From an uncultured bacterium (GTDB lineage Bacteria > Bacillota_I > Bacilli_A > RFN20 > CAG-826): 57,810 nucleotides of DNA. The translations under genes were made by a program, and so were the position numbers. The stretch covers positions 1 to 57,810 of the forward strand of contig CASFSS010000011.1 in the NCBI GenBank assembly GCA_949297445.1. The letters run 5' to 3'. Shown one piece after another: positions 36,061-44,913 of the stretch (position 1 is the first letter of the stretch; every line of letters begins with the position of its first letter). A model generated the notes under the pieces. The model searched no databases, was not told where the DNA came from, and was given only the letters and a program-made list of their open reading frames with translations.

Positions 36061-37203
36061 ATGGCAACAAAGCGCGATTATTACGAAGTGCTAGGCATTA
36101 AAAAAGGTGCTTCGAAAGATGAAATAAAAAGTGCTTATCGCAAATTGGCCAAAAAATATCACCCCGACATCAATCATGAACCAGGCGCTGAAGAAAAATT
36201 TAAAGAAGTTCAAGAAGCCTACGATGTTTTGTATGATGACAATAAGCGTCAAACATATGATCAATTCGGCCACGCTGCTTTCGAACAAGGAGCCAGTCAA
36301 GGTGGTAATCCTTTCCAAGGCGGCGGTTTTTCCAGCCAAGGTTTTGGCGACATCAACATAAACGATATATTTTCTTCCTTTTTCGGTGGCGGTGCACGCA
36401 CCAGAAGTGGCCGGCCAAATAACGGTCCTCGTCGCGGCGATGACACCTTAATGCGCGTGCGCATTTCCTTCATGGATGCGATTATGGGCAAAAGGATCAA
36501 AGTAGGTATCACTTATGATGAAACATGCTCCAAGTGTGGCGGCACCGGTGCTAGCTCACCAAGCGCCATTCATACTTGTTCGCGCTGCGGAGGTCGCGGC
36601 TATATCAAGACTCAACAGCGAACCTTATTTGGCATAATGGAATCGGAAAGCGTTTGTCCAACCTGCGGCGGGAAAGGCAAAATAATTGATTCTAGTTGCG
36701 ACGCGTGTGGCGGTAAAGGATATACTCGTGTTAAACGCGATGTTGAAGTCAACGTACCGGCTGGCATAAACGCCGGACAACAAATTCGTTTGCAAGGTAA
36801 AGGCGAGCGAGGAATTAATGGCGGTCCTAACGGCGATTTATATCTAGAAATCGTCATTTCTGAACACGAATTCTTCCGCCGGGACGGCAATGATATTCAT
36901 CTTGATGTGCCAATCAGCTTCATCGATGCTACCTTAGGAACTTCCATCGATGTTCCGACCGTTTATGGCGAAGTCGAGGTAAAGATTCCTGCAGGAACGC
37001 AGCCGAATCAAATTTTGAAGTTGCGCGGTAAAGGTATTAAAGATATGCGTACCGGTTCGCCTGGTAACGAATATATTCACTTAGATATAAAAACACCAAC
37101 ATCCTTAAGCAAGGAGCAAAAGGCTCTTTTGATGGAATTTAAGGAACGTTCTAAAAAAGACGAATCGTATTTTGAAAAATTTAAGAGAGTCTTCCGCAAA
37201 TAG
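36061..37203 (+). CDS. dnaJ: Chaperone DnaJ (Hsp40)
   Basis: A 380-residue DnaK co-chaperone. The J domain has HPD at 34-36, followed by a Gly/Phe-rich region (about 78-115). Four zinc-binding repeats come next ([32 protein letters not shown]), then the two C-terminal substrate domains. It is a full type I DnaJ. An AAGGAGGCGA site precedes it. Its last codons and stop form the left arm and loop of the operon's terminator. Confidence 0.97.
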   Translation: MATKRDYYEVLGIKKGASKDEIKSAYRKLAKKYHPDINHEPGAEEKFKEVQEAYDVLYDDNKRQTYDQFGHAAFEQGASQGGNPFQGGGFSSQGFGDININDIFSSFFGGGARTRSGRPNNGPRRGDDTLMRVRISFMDAIMGKRIKVGITYDETCSKCGGTGASSPSAIHTCSRCGGRGYIKTQQRTLFGIMESESVCPTCGGKGKIIDSSCDACGGKGYTRVKRDVEVNVPAGINAGQQIRLQGKGERGINGGPNGDLYLEIVISEHEFFRRDGNDIHLDVPISFIDATLGTSIDVPTVYGEVEVKIPAGTQPNQILKLRGKGIKDMRTGSPGNEYIHLDIKTPTSLSKEQKALLMEFKERSKKDESYFEKFKRVFRK

Positions 37204-37220
37204 GAAGACCTTTCTTTATT
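37189..37220 (+). terminator. Terminator overlapping the dnaJ stop codon
   Basis: GTCTTCC-GCAAATA-GGAAGAC is followed by CTTTCTTTATT. The stop codon TAG is at the loop/stem junction. It ends the hrcA operon. Confidence 0.85.
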
Positions 37221-37303
37221 ATATAAAGAAGATAGTTTAAAGTGCTCTTTTTTTGACATTTTTCAATTCGTCTTTTAATAGATAAATAAAAAAATAAAAA
37301 TTA

Positions 37304-37333
37304 TTCAATAAACATTTCATTTGCGTATATAAT
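37304..37333 (+). promoter_or_regulatory. Promoter for TM2-rsmE operon
   Basis: -35 TTCAAT (37304-37309) and -10 TATAAT (37328-37333) with an 18-bp spacer, followed by AGAGGAAAAAAG before the ATG. Confidence 0.5.
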
Positions 37334-37350
37334 TGATTAGAGGAAAAAAG

Positions 37351-37797
37351 ATGCCTGAATGTAAATACTGTCATGAATCATTAACACGTTTTAACAAGGA
37401 TGTTTGTCCTTATTGCGGTGGGAAAAAGCCTTTAGAAGGTGTCGATTCTTCAACAATCGATATAACAAAAGTGCTCGACCCAGTTTCTTCTAACGAAGCG
37501 GAAACTCCCATCAAATTTAAAAGACGTTTAGTTGCCGGCTTGTTGACAATTTTTTTCGGTTTATTCGGGGCAAATTTCTTCTATTTAGGCCATATCAAAA
37601 CCGGGCTGATTGCTTTAGCAATATCGTTTCTACTCATTGGTGGCGTAGGATCTTTGCTTTGTTTTGTTACTACTTTAACTCCCATATGGTCTTATTTAAT
37701 TCCTGCGCTTGCTCTTGAAACAATATATATTGTTTTAGGGTTTATTTATTTCTTCAAGCAAGGTTTAAAGGACGCTAAAGGAGTTTTCTTGCGATGA
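37351..37797 (+). CDS. TM2-domain protein with N-terminal zinc ribbon
   Basis: A 148-residue membrane protein. The N-terminus is a zinc ribbon with Cys4, Cys7, Cys19 and Cys22 (CKYC...CPYC). After a Ser/Thr-rich linker comes a TM2 domain of two helices (RLVAGLLTIFFGLFGANFFYLGHIKTGLIALAISFLL) and further helices. TM2 proteins are common in gut Firmicutes; their function is unknown. The ATG at 37351 follows an AGAGG site. It takes the place prmA has in Bacillus between dnaJ and rsmE, and overlaps rsmE by 4 nt (ATGA). Confidence 0.8.
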   Translation: MPECKYCHESLTRFNKDVCPYCGGKKPLEGVDSSTIDITKVLDPVSSNEAETPIKFKRRLVAGLLTIFFGLFGANFFYLGHIKTGLIALAISFLLIGGVGSLLCFVTTLTPIWSYLIPALALETIYIVLGFIYFFKQGLKDAKGVFLR

Positions 37798-38516
37798 GAC
37801 AACGCTATTTTGGAGCGATAGTGGGTGGCAAGATCATTTTGTCGACCGACGATGTTAACCATTGCCTACGCGTCATGCGCATGAAGAAGGGCGACGAGAT
37901 TGAAGTTGTCTATAAAAATGAAGTCAACTTATGTCGCATTGAATCTACCAAGCCATTTAATTTATCAATCGTGAGCAAAATCAACGAGAAGCACGAACTA
38001 GCAAATAAAATAATCTTAATCGTCGCGGTCCTTAAGGGCGAAAAAATGGATTTGGTGCTCCAAAAAGCGACCGAATTAGGCGTTGACGAAATTGTTCTTT
38101 TGATTTCTAAACGCACCATTCAAAAATTAAATAATTTTCGTCTTGACAATAAATTAGAACGCTACCGCAAAATTTTAAAAGAAGCGGCCGAACAATCAAA
38201 GCGTGTCAAAATACCTAATCTTCACCAACTAATTACTTTTGATCAGTTGGCGAAAATTAAAGGCGATGTCAAGATGATTGCTTATGAGGAGGCTAGTGGC
38301 AATACGGCAAGCTTCATTAAGGCTATAAAACAGATTAATAATGGCGATACAGTTGTCTGCTTAATCGGTCCAGAAGGGGGCTTTGAGGAAGAAGAAGTCA
38401 ATACGGCAATTAATAGCGGTTATCAAGTCGTTTCTTTAGGGCGACGTATTTTGCGCGCCGAGACGGCCTCCTTATATATGATGAGTGTACTAGCTTGCTA
38501 TTTAGAGCGAAAATAA
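37794..38516 (+). CDS. rsmE: 16S rRNA (uracil1498-N3)-methyltransferase
   Basis: A 240-residue SPOUT methyltransferase modifying U1498 of 16S rRNA. It has an N-terminal PUA-like segment (HCLRVMRMKKGDEIEVV) and a knotted C-terminal domain. The signatures are KGEKMDLVLQKATELGVDEIV, EQSKRVKIP, IGPEGGFEEEEV and LGRRILRAETA. Full length. It overlaps the TM2 gene by ATGA, and the dnaJ-rsmE-mtaB order is conserved from Bacillus. Confidence 0.95.
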   Translation: MRQRYFGAIVGGKIILSTDDVNHCLRVMRMKKGDEIEVVYKNEVNLCRIESTKPFNLSIVSKINEKHELANKIILIVAVLKGEKMDLVLQKATELGVDEIVLLISKRTIQKLNNFRLDNKLERYRKILKEAAEQSKRVKIPNLHQLITFDQLAKIKGDVKMIAYEEASGNTASFIKAIKQINNGDTVVCLIGPEGGFEEEEVNTAINSGYQVVSLGRRILRAETASLYMMSVLACYLERK

Positions 38517-38520
38517 AAAC

Positions 38521-39309
38521 ATGCAACTTTATAGCACTTTAGAAAAATATCAAAAAATTAAATCTTATCGCCATTCTGACGATTACCATTTTTATTTAGA
38601 AAATCGGCATCTTTTTGCTAACATTGATGCCTATCGTTTTTTATTGATGCCCACCAACGAATTCGATGTCATCCGTGCAAATATCGTCATCGAGGCGATT
38701 AAAAATAAAAAAATACTTGATGAAGCGATTATATATGCCTTTAAAGAATCGTCGCTTAAAACTAACGAAGTAAGCCGTTTTTTGGAAGAGAAAATGGCCA
38801 AGCTTCCTTATATTCAGGATGGGTCGAATAAAATCTTTGTGCCAATTTTTTCGCGGGCGACAAATCAACTTTATGCGAAAAATTTCGGAAAGTTAATGAA
38901 GGCGCCTTATTCTCGCTTATTAAAAGATTTTTCGAATTCGGCAATCGATTTATTCGATGTTTATAATTTTTCTTTATACAATTCGATGTTTACTCGTTTT
39001 GTTCCGTTATATCAAGACGACAAAATATTAGTCGTTTATCATTATGACTTCATGTCTTTATATATTATCAACAATGAAGGGCGGTTGGACGCTAAATTAG
39101 CTCTTTTTGATAAATATATTCGTCGCCCAGACTTTGGACATATTATCGAAAGGCTCAAGGCGGTGGTCGATGCCTATTTGCTCGATGACCGCGAAGCATT
39201 ATATAATGCTTTAATTGATAATAAATTTATTTCTGCCCGCTTGATACATAAAATTAAACATCGCGAATACCGCTTTAAAAAACGCTTGAGTCGAAAATCC
39301 GCCAAATGA
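38521..39309 (+). CDS. Unknown 262-residue cytoplasmic protein
   Basis: I do not recognise this protein. It is soluble, rich in Tyr, Phe, Asp and Lys, mostly helical in look, without Cys motifs, Walker motifs or signal peptide, and ends in a basic tail (HREYRFKKRLSRKSAK). It begins 4 nt after rsmE and overlaps mtaB by 4 nt (ATGA), so it is translationally coupled between two RNA-modification enzymes. The basic tail would suit RNA binding, which is inference. Codon use looks like that of the neighbours, so it is probably a lineage-specific gene rather than a recent arrival. Confidence 0.7.
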   Translation: MQLYSTLEKYQKIKSYRHSDDYHFYLENRHLFANIDAYRFLLMPTNEFDVIRANIVIEAIKNKKILDEAIIYAFKESSLKTNEVSRFLEEKMAKLPYIQDGSNKIFVPIFSRATNQLYAKNFGKLMKAPYSRLLKDFSNSAIDLFDVYNFSLYNSMFTRFVPLYQDDKILVVYHYDFMSLYIINNEGRLDAKLALFDKYIRRPDFGHIIERLKAVVDAYLLDDREALYNALIDNKFISARLIHKIKHREYRFKKRLSRKSAK

Positions 39310-40577
39310 AATATTTATTAGTGACATTAGGTTGCAAGGTTAACGCTTATGAAAGCTCGCTAGTTGGTGAGATGCTTATTGAGCGCGGTTTAACCTACGA
39401 TAAAGACAATCCCGATTTGATTGTCATCAATACTTGCGCCGTCACCACGATGAGCGAGCATAAGTCGCGTCAGATGCTTCATCGTTACCACGAAAAATTT
39501 CCTCATGCGATTATCGCGGTGATGGGCTGTTATGCCCAAAGAGATTATAAACGGCTGGAAAAGGACGATTCGGTCAATATTGTCGTCGGAACATCGAATC
39601 GTCACATAATTCCTGATTTATTTAGCGAATATTTACAAACGGGAAAAAAATGTATGGCGGTTGAGCCCGCTACGCGTCAATTTAGCTACGAGCATTTTGA
39701 TGTTTTTTCAACACCTCTAATATCGCGTGCCTATTTAAAGATTCAAGATGGCTGCGATATGTTTTGCCATTATTGCATAATACCTTTTTTGCGTGGCAAA
39801 AGTCGTTCTCGTGCGCGTGAGGATATTTTGTCAGAAGTTCACTCGCTCGTAAAACGAGGCTTTTCTGAAATTATTTTGACGGGAATTGACATGGCTAGTT
39901 ATCGTGACGATAGCAAAAACGATAACTACGATTTTGTGGCTTTATTGCAGGACATTCTTTTGATTCTTCCAAAACAATTTCGTCTACGTCTCTCCTCGTT
40001 AGAATGTCACGCCATCGACGATCGTTTTCTAGATTTGTTAAAAGATGAACGAATAGTCGATCATTTGCACATTCCTTTGCAAAGTGGCTCCAATGCCGTT
40101 TTAAAAGCAATGAATCGACATTACGATACTGATTTTTATTTTAATAAAATAAACGCTGTTAGACAAAGGCGACCTAACATTGCCATAACGAGCGATGTGA
40201 TGGTCGGCTACTATAATGAAGGCGAAAAGGAATTTAAAGAGACTTATGCTTTCATCGAGCGTTGCGCTTTTAGCGAATTGCATGTCTTTCCTTATTCCAT
40301 GCGACCCAATACTGCCGCCTCTTATAAAGGCGATTTAGTCACAGCAAATATTAAAAAGCAGCGCGTGAAAGCATTGCTAGATTTATCGACAAGCATGCAC
40401 GAAACTTACGCGAAAAAGTTTTTGGGCAAGCCACTAGAAGTTTTGGTTGAAGAATACGACGATAAAACAAAGTGTTTTTGTGGACATGCAGCGAATTATT
40501 TATATGTTTCTTTTAAGAGCAATCAAGATTTGCATCGAGGCGACCTTGTGAACGTTATATACGATAAAATCGAATAA
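39306..40577 (+). CDS. mtaB: tRNA t6A37 methylthiotransferase MtaB
   Basis: A 423-residue radical SAM enzyme converting t6A to ms2t6A at tRNA position 37. The N-terminal UPF0004 domain has Cys10 (TLGCKVNAYES), NTCAVT and GCYAQ cysteines for the second cluster. The radical SAM cluster is Cys150, Cys154 and Cys157 (CDMFCHYC), followed by RGKSRSR. A TRAM domain ends the protein. TLGCKVN rather than LGCPKN separates MtaB from MiaB/RimO. It overlaps the unknown gene upstream by ATGA. Confidence 0.95.
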   Translation: MKYLLVTLGCKVNAYESSLVGEMLIERGLTYDKDNPDLIVINTCAVTTMSEHKSRQMLHRYHEKFPHAIIAVMGCYAQRDYKRLEKDDSVNIVVGTSNRHIIPDLFSEYLQTGKKCMAVEPATRQFSYEHFDVFSTPLISRAYLKIQDGCDMFCHYCIIPFLRGKSRSRAREDILSEVHSLVKRGFSEIILTGIDMASYRDDSKNDNYDFVALLQDILLILPKQFRLRLSSLECHAIDDRFLDLLKDERIVDHLHIPLQSGSNAVLKAMNRHYDTDFYFNKINAVRQRRPNIAITSDVMVGYYNEGEKEFKETYAFIERCAFSELHVFPYSMRPNTAASYKGDLVTANIKKQRVKALLDLSTSMHETYAKKFLGKPLEVLVEEYDDKTKCFCGHAANYLYVSFKSNQDLHRGDLVNVIYDKIE

Positions 40578-40612
40578 AATATATAAATTATTTGACATTG
40601 TATGAATTTATT

Positions 40613-40641
40613 TTGACACCTTAAACAATAGTTTATATAAT
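40613..40641 (+). promoter_or_regulatory. Consensus promoter for rpmF-deoC
   Basis: TTGACA (40613-40618), 17 bp, TATAAT (40636-40641): a perfect sigma-A promoter. A second TTGACA lies at 40592-40597. Confidence 0.9.
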
Positions 40642-40668
40642 ACTTCTCGCTAATAGGAGGTAATATAC

Positions 40669-40869
40669 ATGGCAGTCCCATTTAGAAGAACATCAAAAAC
40701 TAGAAAAAGAATGCGTCGCACGCATTTTAAACTTGCCGTCAGCGGTTTGGTTACTTGCCCGCATTGCGGCGCAACTATTAAATCGCATAATGTCTGCCCA
40801 AAATGCGGATATTATAAAGGAAAAAGCGTCGTCGCGAAAAAAGAAAAAACCGATGCTGAAAGCAAATAA
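40669..40869 (+). CDS. rpmF: 50S ribosomal protein L32
   Basis: A 66-residue basic ribosomal protein. It begins [19 protein letters not shown], typical L32, and has the zinc-binding form with Cys30, Cys33, Cys43 and Cys46 (CPHC...CPKC). A GGAGG site and a perfect promoter precede it. The C-terminal Lys-rich tail is slightly long. deoC follows after about 30 nt. Confidence 0.96.
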   Translation: MAVPFRRTSKTRKRMRRTHFKLAVSGLVTCPHCGATIKSHNVCPKCGYYKGKSVVAKKEKTDAESK

Positions 40870-40899
40870 TCTTTGCTAAAATAATTGTGGAGGTATTTT

Positions 40900-41538
40900 A
40901 TGGAACTTAATCGAATGATAGATCACACCATTTTAAAACCAGACGCAACCATCGAAGATATTGAGCGGGTGGCTGAAGAAGCTCGTCAATATAACTTCTT
41001 CAGTGTTTGCATCAATCCTTGTTTTGTCTCCATCATGAAAAAATTGCTCAAAGGGAGCGATGTCAAAACGTGTACAGTCATTGGTTTCCCATTAGGCGCC
41101 AATACACCTACAATCAAGGCTAAAGAGGCATTAGAAGCAGTCGATAACGGCGCTGACGAAATCGATATGGTAATTAATATTACCATGGCCAAAGCGCATG
41201 ACTATGATTACATTGAAAAAGAGGTTCATTTAGTCAAGGCTAACTGCCGCGGTAAATTGCTCAAAGTTATTTTAGAAACTTGCTTGCTTTCCAACGAAGA
41301 AATTGTCGAAGTGTGCAAGGCGGCCGTCCGTGGTGGCGCCGATTATGTCAAGACATCGACCGGCTTTTCGAAAGGTGGAGCGACATTAGAGGCGGTAGAA
41401 ATTATGCGCCAAAGCGTTCCTAGCTATGTCGGCGTTAAGGCTAGCGGTGGCATTAGGACAAAAGAAGATGCGATTAAGATGGTCGAGCACGGCGCAACCC
41501 GCATCGGAACATCAAACAGTGTTAAAATTGTTGAATAA
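40900..41538 (+). CDS. deoC: Deoxyribose-phosphate aldolase
   Basis: A 212-residue class I aldolase splitting 2-deoxyribose-5-phosphate into glyceraldehyde-3-P and acetaldehyde, feeding nucleoside sugar into glycolysis. Seen: IDHTILKPDA, VCINPCFV, IGFPLGA, EIDMVINI, the Schiff-base lysine in YVKTSTGFSKGG, and VGVKASGGIRT. The ATG at 40900 follows TGGAGG. It is in the same operon as rpmF, an arrangement I do not know from Bacillus. Confidence 0.95.
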   Translation: MELNRMIDHTILKPDATIEDIERVAEEARQYNFFSVCINPCFVSIMKKLLKGSDVKTCTVIGFPLGANTPTIKAKEALEAVDNGADEIDMVINITMAKAHDYDYIEKEVHLVKANCRGKLLKVILETCLLSNEEIVEVCKAAVRGGADYVKTSTGFSKGGATLEAVEIMRQSVPSYVGVKASGGIRTKEDAIKMVEHGATRIGTSNSVKIVE

Positions 41539-41559
41539 CAACAAACTATATAGTATAGT
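41531..41559 (+). promoter_or_regulatory. rpsU promoter
   Basis: -35 TTGAAT (41531-41536, overlapping the end of deoC) and -10 TATAGT (41554-41559), 17 bp apart. Confidence 0.55.
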
Positions 41560-41592
41560 TAGTGTCGATTTACGGAAAGGAGATGAATAAAT

Positions 41593-41766
41593 ATGCCAAA
41601 AACAGTGGTTCGCGAAAACGAAACTTTGGACGAAGCGCTTCGCCGTTTTAAGCGTCAAGTTAATAAAGCTGGCACTCTCCAAGAAGCCCGTAAACGCGAA
41701 TTTTATTTAAAGCCCGGTGTCCGTCGCAAACTTAAAAGCGAAATGGCCCGTCGCAAATCTTATTAA
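41593..41766 (+). CDS. rpsU: 30S ribosomal protein S21
   Basis: A 57-residue basic protein of the small subunit. The sequence [19 protein letters not shown] and the later [16 protein letters not shown] are typical S21. An AAAGGAGA site lies upstream and a strong terminator downstream. In Bacillus it begins the rpsU-yqeY-phoH-ybeY cluster; here yqeY and phoH are missing. Confidence 0.96.
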   Translation: MPKTVVRENETLDEALRRFKRQVNKAGTLQEARKREFYLKPGVRRKLKSEMARRKSY

Positions 41767-41788
41767 TCTTGATATTTTGTTTGTCATG

Positions 41789-41815
41789 AAGGAACCGAAA
41801 CACGGTTCCTTTTTC
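41789..41815 (+). terminator. rpsU terminator
   Basis: AAGGAACCG-AAACA-CGGTTCCTT is followed by TTTC, a strong stem and T run. Confidence 0.88.
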
Positions 41816-41929
41816 TTCATGCTATTTTTAATAAATTAGTAGAAAAATAGTATTTATATTATTTTATAATATTTAAATTGATTACCACCTTTTTTAACCC
41901 AACTGAAATATTTTTGTCTATTAATAAAT

Positions 41930-43123
41930 ATGCTTAAAAAATATTTTTGCTTCCAAGGCAATGATAACGATTGTGGATTTGCCGCATTAAAGATGCTCAT
42001 TGCAAATTTATATGGCGACAAAAATTATTTGTTTTTAAAAAAAGACGGCACACGATCTCATTATTCATTTATGAATTTAGAAAAGATTGCTCTTAAGCAC
42101 GGATTAAAGTTAAAATCTTACCGCTACGAAGAAGATGTCAATTATAAAGATTTTCCGGCCATGTTTTTGACGACCTTTATGCGAAGAGATAATTATCATA
42201 TGGTCTATGTTCAAAAAAGATTCGGCAACTTTTTGATATTCGATCCCGATGTTGGTTGCTATTATATGCGAAAATCAGTGTTTTTACGCCGTTATAGCCG
42301 TTTTACTATGGAAATCGTATCTTTTATCAAAGAAAAATTTTTCGCCCCTGATTTGCCAAGGATTAATCGGCGCTTTGTGGCGGCGGAAATAATTTTAGAA
42401 ATTGTTTCATCGATTTGTTTACTATTGAGCTTTTATTTTATGGGCAATAGCATATACCCATTTTATTTAGCCATTTCTCTTTTATCTGGCTTTATCATCG
42501 GTGAAATATTTATTAGTAATATTCGAATGCATGCCTTGAAAGAATATGATAAAAAATATATTAATTATTTTTTCCAAGACGAAAACAAAAACACTTTGGA
42601 GCGATACAATAAATATCAAACCTATAAAACAAATCTATTCTTAACGCCACGACGATTTTATTCGTCGATTATAATTGCCGTTTTCGTTGCTTTCGTGATG
42701 CTATCATTCTCTTTATATTTTTTGATAATGTTAGGGTTGCTTTTTCTCTTAATTGCTTTTAACGCAATCATCAAAACCAAGGTAATTGCCAAGAAAGCTA
42801 GAGCGATTGCGGTGATGGAAAAAGACATTTTTGTTAAGCGCGTCATTAAGCGCACGGGTGCTTCGCTTCTTACTTTGCAAGAGGAAGGTTACAAATATTC
42901 ATTATTACATCAAGGTCTAAAATATATTAATATATTTATCATTTTGGTCATTTCAATATTGATTGCTTCCTTATGCATCGAGTTTGAACTTTCGACGATC
43001 TTTTTTGTCTTTTTAGGTGGCTTGCACTTTTTTAATAACGCGAGCGAGGTCCTTTCATATGCGACTTATAAAAAGACTTTAAGACGCGAATTATTTGAAG
43101 TGTATGATGAATTTTTTGCTTAA
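41930..43123 (+). CDS. C39-peptidase-like membrane protein lacking the ABC ATPase
   Basis: A 397-residue protein built like the front two thirds of a bacteriocin ABC exporter. The N-terminal C39 papain-like domain has Gln9 and Cys15 (QGNDNDCGFAALKML), His90 (NYHMVYV) and Asp105 (IFDPDVG), so a full catalytic set is present. After residue 150, paired hydrophobic segments (about 150-190, 240-280, 325-370) resemble the exporter membrane domain. The protein then ends, and no Walker A or ABC signature exists here or in a neighbour. No precursor peptide with a Gly-Gly leader is visible nearby. No Shine-Dalgarno is seen. It may be a maturation peptidase or partner of an ATPase encoded elsewhere. Confidence 0.7.
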   Translation: MLKKYFCFQGNDNDCGFAALKMLIANLYGDKNYLFLKKDGTRSHYSFMNLEKIALKHGLKLKSYRYEEDVNYKDFPAMFLTTFMRRDNYHMVYVQKRFGNFLIFDPDVGCYYMRKSVFLRRYSRFTMEIVSFIKEKFFAPDLPRINRRFVAAEIILEIVSSICLLLSFYFMGNSIYPFYLAISLLSGFIIGEIFISNIRMHALKEYDKKYINYFFQDENKNTLERYNKYQTYKTNLFLTPRRFYSSIIIAVFVAFVMLSFSLYFLIMLGLLFLLIAFNAIIKTKVIAKKARAIAVMEKDIFVKRVIKRTGASLLTLQEEGYKYSLLHQGLKYINIFIILVISILIASLCIEFELSTIFFVFLGGLHFFNNASEVLSYATYKKTLRRELFEVYDEFFA

Positions 43124-43168
43124 TTTATATTAAGATATGTATATTTCGTGCTTTTTTCTTCCATCTAT

Positions 43169-43176
43169 GCTATATT
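43169..43176 (+). promoter_or_regulatory. ybeY extended -10 promoter
   Basis: TGC-TATATT (extended -10) ends 12 nt before the ybeY ATG, predicting a leader of about 6 nt with no Shine-Dalgarno. Confidence 0.5.
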
Positions 43177-43188
43177 AATGTTCCGGAA

Positions 43189-43629
43189 ATGGAATTAGAT
43201 TTTACTAATCAAGAGTGTGAATGCTTAGACGCATATGAACAGGTCTTTCTTGACCTCGCCAAAAAAACATCTGCTTTGATTAAACATAATGATAATTTCC
43301 GGCTCGGGGTTCTTTTATGCAACAATGAATTTATTCATCGCATAAACAAAGAATATCGCAATGTTGATCGACCGACCGATGTTATTAGTTTTGCCTTCTT
43401 AGACGACGATGAGCATCTTGTCGGCAGTCCTTTGCTCGATTTAGGCGAAATAATTATTTCGATTGAAAAAGCCAAAGAGCAAGCGCAAGAATATGGTCAT
43501 TCATTCGACCGAGAAATTAAATTTCTCTTTGTTCATGGTCTATTACATTTATTTGGTTATGACCATCAAAGCAAAGAGGAAGAAGAGGAAATGTTTCAGT
43601 TACAGGAAACTATTTTAGGAGGAAATTAA
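43189..43629 (+). CDS. ybeY: Endoribonuclease YbeY
   Basis: A 146-residue metal-dependent RNase in 16S rRNA maturation and ribosome quality control. The zinc motif HGLLHLFGYDH provides His116, His120 and His126. RPTDVISFAF and LGEIIIS are also family hallmarks. It heads ybeY-cdd-era-recO. It lacks a Shine-Dalgarno, having instead an extended -10 box shortly upstream. cdd starts 1 nt after its stop. Confidence 0.95.
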   Translation: MELDFTNQECECLDAYEQVFLDLAKKTSALIKHNDNFRLGVLLCNNEFIHRINKEYRNVDRPTDVISFAFLDDDEHLVGSPLLDLGEIIISIEKAKEQAQEYGHSFDREIKFLFVHGLLHLFGYDHQSKEEEEEMFQLQETILGGN

Positions 43630-43630
43630 C

Positions 43631-44029
43631 ATGACTAAAGAAGAATTAGTTGCCGAGGCTTTAAAAGCGCGCGAAAGATCTTATTCACCCTATTCAAAAT
43701 TCGCCGTAGGCGCTGCCTTATTGTGCAAAGACGATGAGGTGTTCTATGGCGCCAACATTGAAAATGCTTCGTATCCATTATCGATGTGCGCTGAACGTAA
43801 CGCGATTTATAACGCCATCATGCACGGGAAAGAAATGGAAGATTTTTTAGCTTTGGCTGTCGTCGGTAATACCGATAGTCCGATTTCACCATGCGGAGCG
43901 TGCCGACAAGTTCTTTCCGAATTGTTTCCTCGCGATGGTAAAATCTTTCTTGCAAATTTAAAAGGCGACATTAAAGAAACTAATATTGACGAAATGTTGC
44001 CCTACGCTTTTGATGATAGCGATTTATAA
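43631..44029 (+). CDS. cdd: Cytidine deaminase
   Basis: A 132-residue zinc enzyme converting cytidine/deoxycytidine to uridine/deoxyuridine for pyrimidine salvage. The motif CAERNAI gives zinc ligand Cys53 and catalytic Glu55; PCGACRQV gives Cys88 and Cys91. This is the small tetrameric type. AGGAGG at the end of ybeY is its ribosome-binding site. The ybeY-(dgkA)-cdd-era order matches Bacillus without dgkA. Confidence 0.96.
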   Translation: MTKEELVAEALKARERSYSPYSKFAVGAALLCKDDEVFYGANIENASYPLSMCAERNAIYNAIMHGKEMEDFLALAVVGNTDSPISPCGACRQVLSELFPRDGKIFLANLKGDIKETNIDEMLPYAFDDSDL

Positions 44030-44041
44030 TCGCTTTAATTT

Positions 44042-44911
44042 ATGAAAAGTGGTTTTGTAGCAATTATCGGTAAATCGAACGTTGGCAAGTCGACTATTTT
44101 AAACGCCATCTTAGAAAGGAAAGTCGCCATCGTTACTGATAAAGTTCAAACCACACGCGATGTAATACGCGGTATTTATAATGATGATGACTCACAAATA
44201 GTCTTCCTTGACACGCCTGGTATTCATAAACCTTTACATACGTTAGGAGAGCGCATGAACGATAGTGCTCTTAAAACAATGCGGAGTGTCGACGTCATTG
44301 TCGTTGTTATTGATGGCTCGAAAAAGCCCAATAAAGGCGATGAAATCATATACCAAAAATTAACTAAAAATATACCAATCATATTTGCAATCAATAAAAT
44401 TGATTTAATTGATATTTTGACCGCCAACGAACGTAAGGCAGAAATCATGTCGCGCTTTCCTAACGCGCATATTGTCGAAACGGAGGCGAAGGTCGGTTTT
44501 AATATCGATCAACTCATAAAAGAAATTAAATCCTTCTTGCCGGAAGGACCAAAATATTATGCGAGTGATGTTATCACCGACAAGAGTTCATCTTATTTAG
44601 TTGGCGAGTTGATTAGGGAAGCACTCTTAAATGCGTTAAAAGAAGAAGTACCTCATGGTGTGGCTACCTACGTTGAGACGATTGCCGAAGAGAAAACAAA
44701 AGTTTACATCAATGCTTTTATTTACGTTGAGCGGGAATCGCATCGACCAATTATTATTGGTAAAGGTGGCGCTCGTTTAAAAAGCATTGGCACGCACGCA
44801 CGTGTCGCCATCGAAGAATTTTATAATAAAAAAGTTTTTTTGGAGCTTCATGTTCTCGTGAAGGAAAATTGGCAAAACTCCCCATCCATTCTTAAAAAGC
44901 TCGGTTATTAG
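44042..44911 (+). CDS. era: GTPase Era
   Basis: A 289-residue 30S-assembly GTPase that binds the 3' end of 16S rRNA. G1 is GKSNVGKST (10-18), G3 DTPGIHKP, and G4 NKID. The C-terminal KH domain has the RPIIIGKGGARLKSIGTHAR motif. Length is normal. It starts 12 nt after cdd without a clear ribosome-binding site; recO follows after 2 nt. Confidence 0.97.
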   Translation: MKSGFVAIIGKSNVGKSTILNAILERKVAIVTDKVQTTRDVIRGIYNDDDSQIVFLDTPGIHKPLHTLGERMNDSALKTMRSVDVIVVVIDGSKKPNKGDEIIYQKLTKNIPIIFAINKIDLIDILTANERKAEIMSRFPNAHIVETEAKVGFNIDQLIKEIKSFLPEGPKYYASDVITDKSSSYLVGELIREALLNALKEEVPHGVATYVETIAEEKTKVYINAFIYVERESHRPIIIGKGGARLKSIGTHARVAIEEFYNKKVFLELHVLVKENWQNSPSILKKLGY

Positions 44912-44913
44912 CG

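Noticed and set aside
41930-43123. A bacteriocin biosynthesis cluster around the C39 protein
   Set aside because: No precursor peptide, ATPase, immunity or modification gene is found nearby; both flanks are housekeeping genes.
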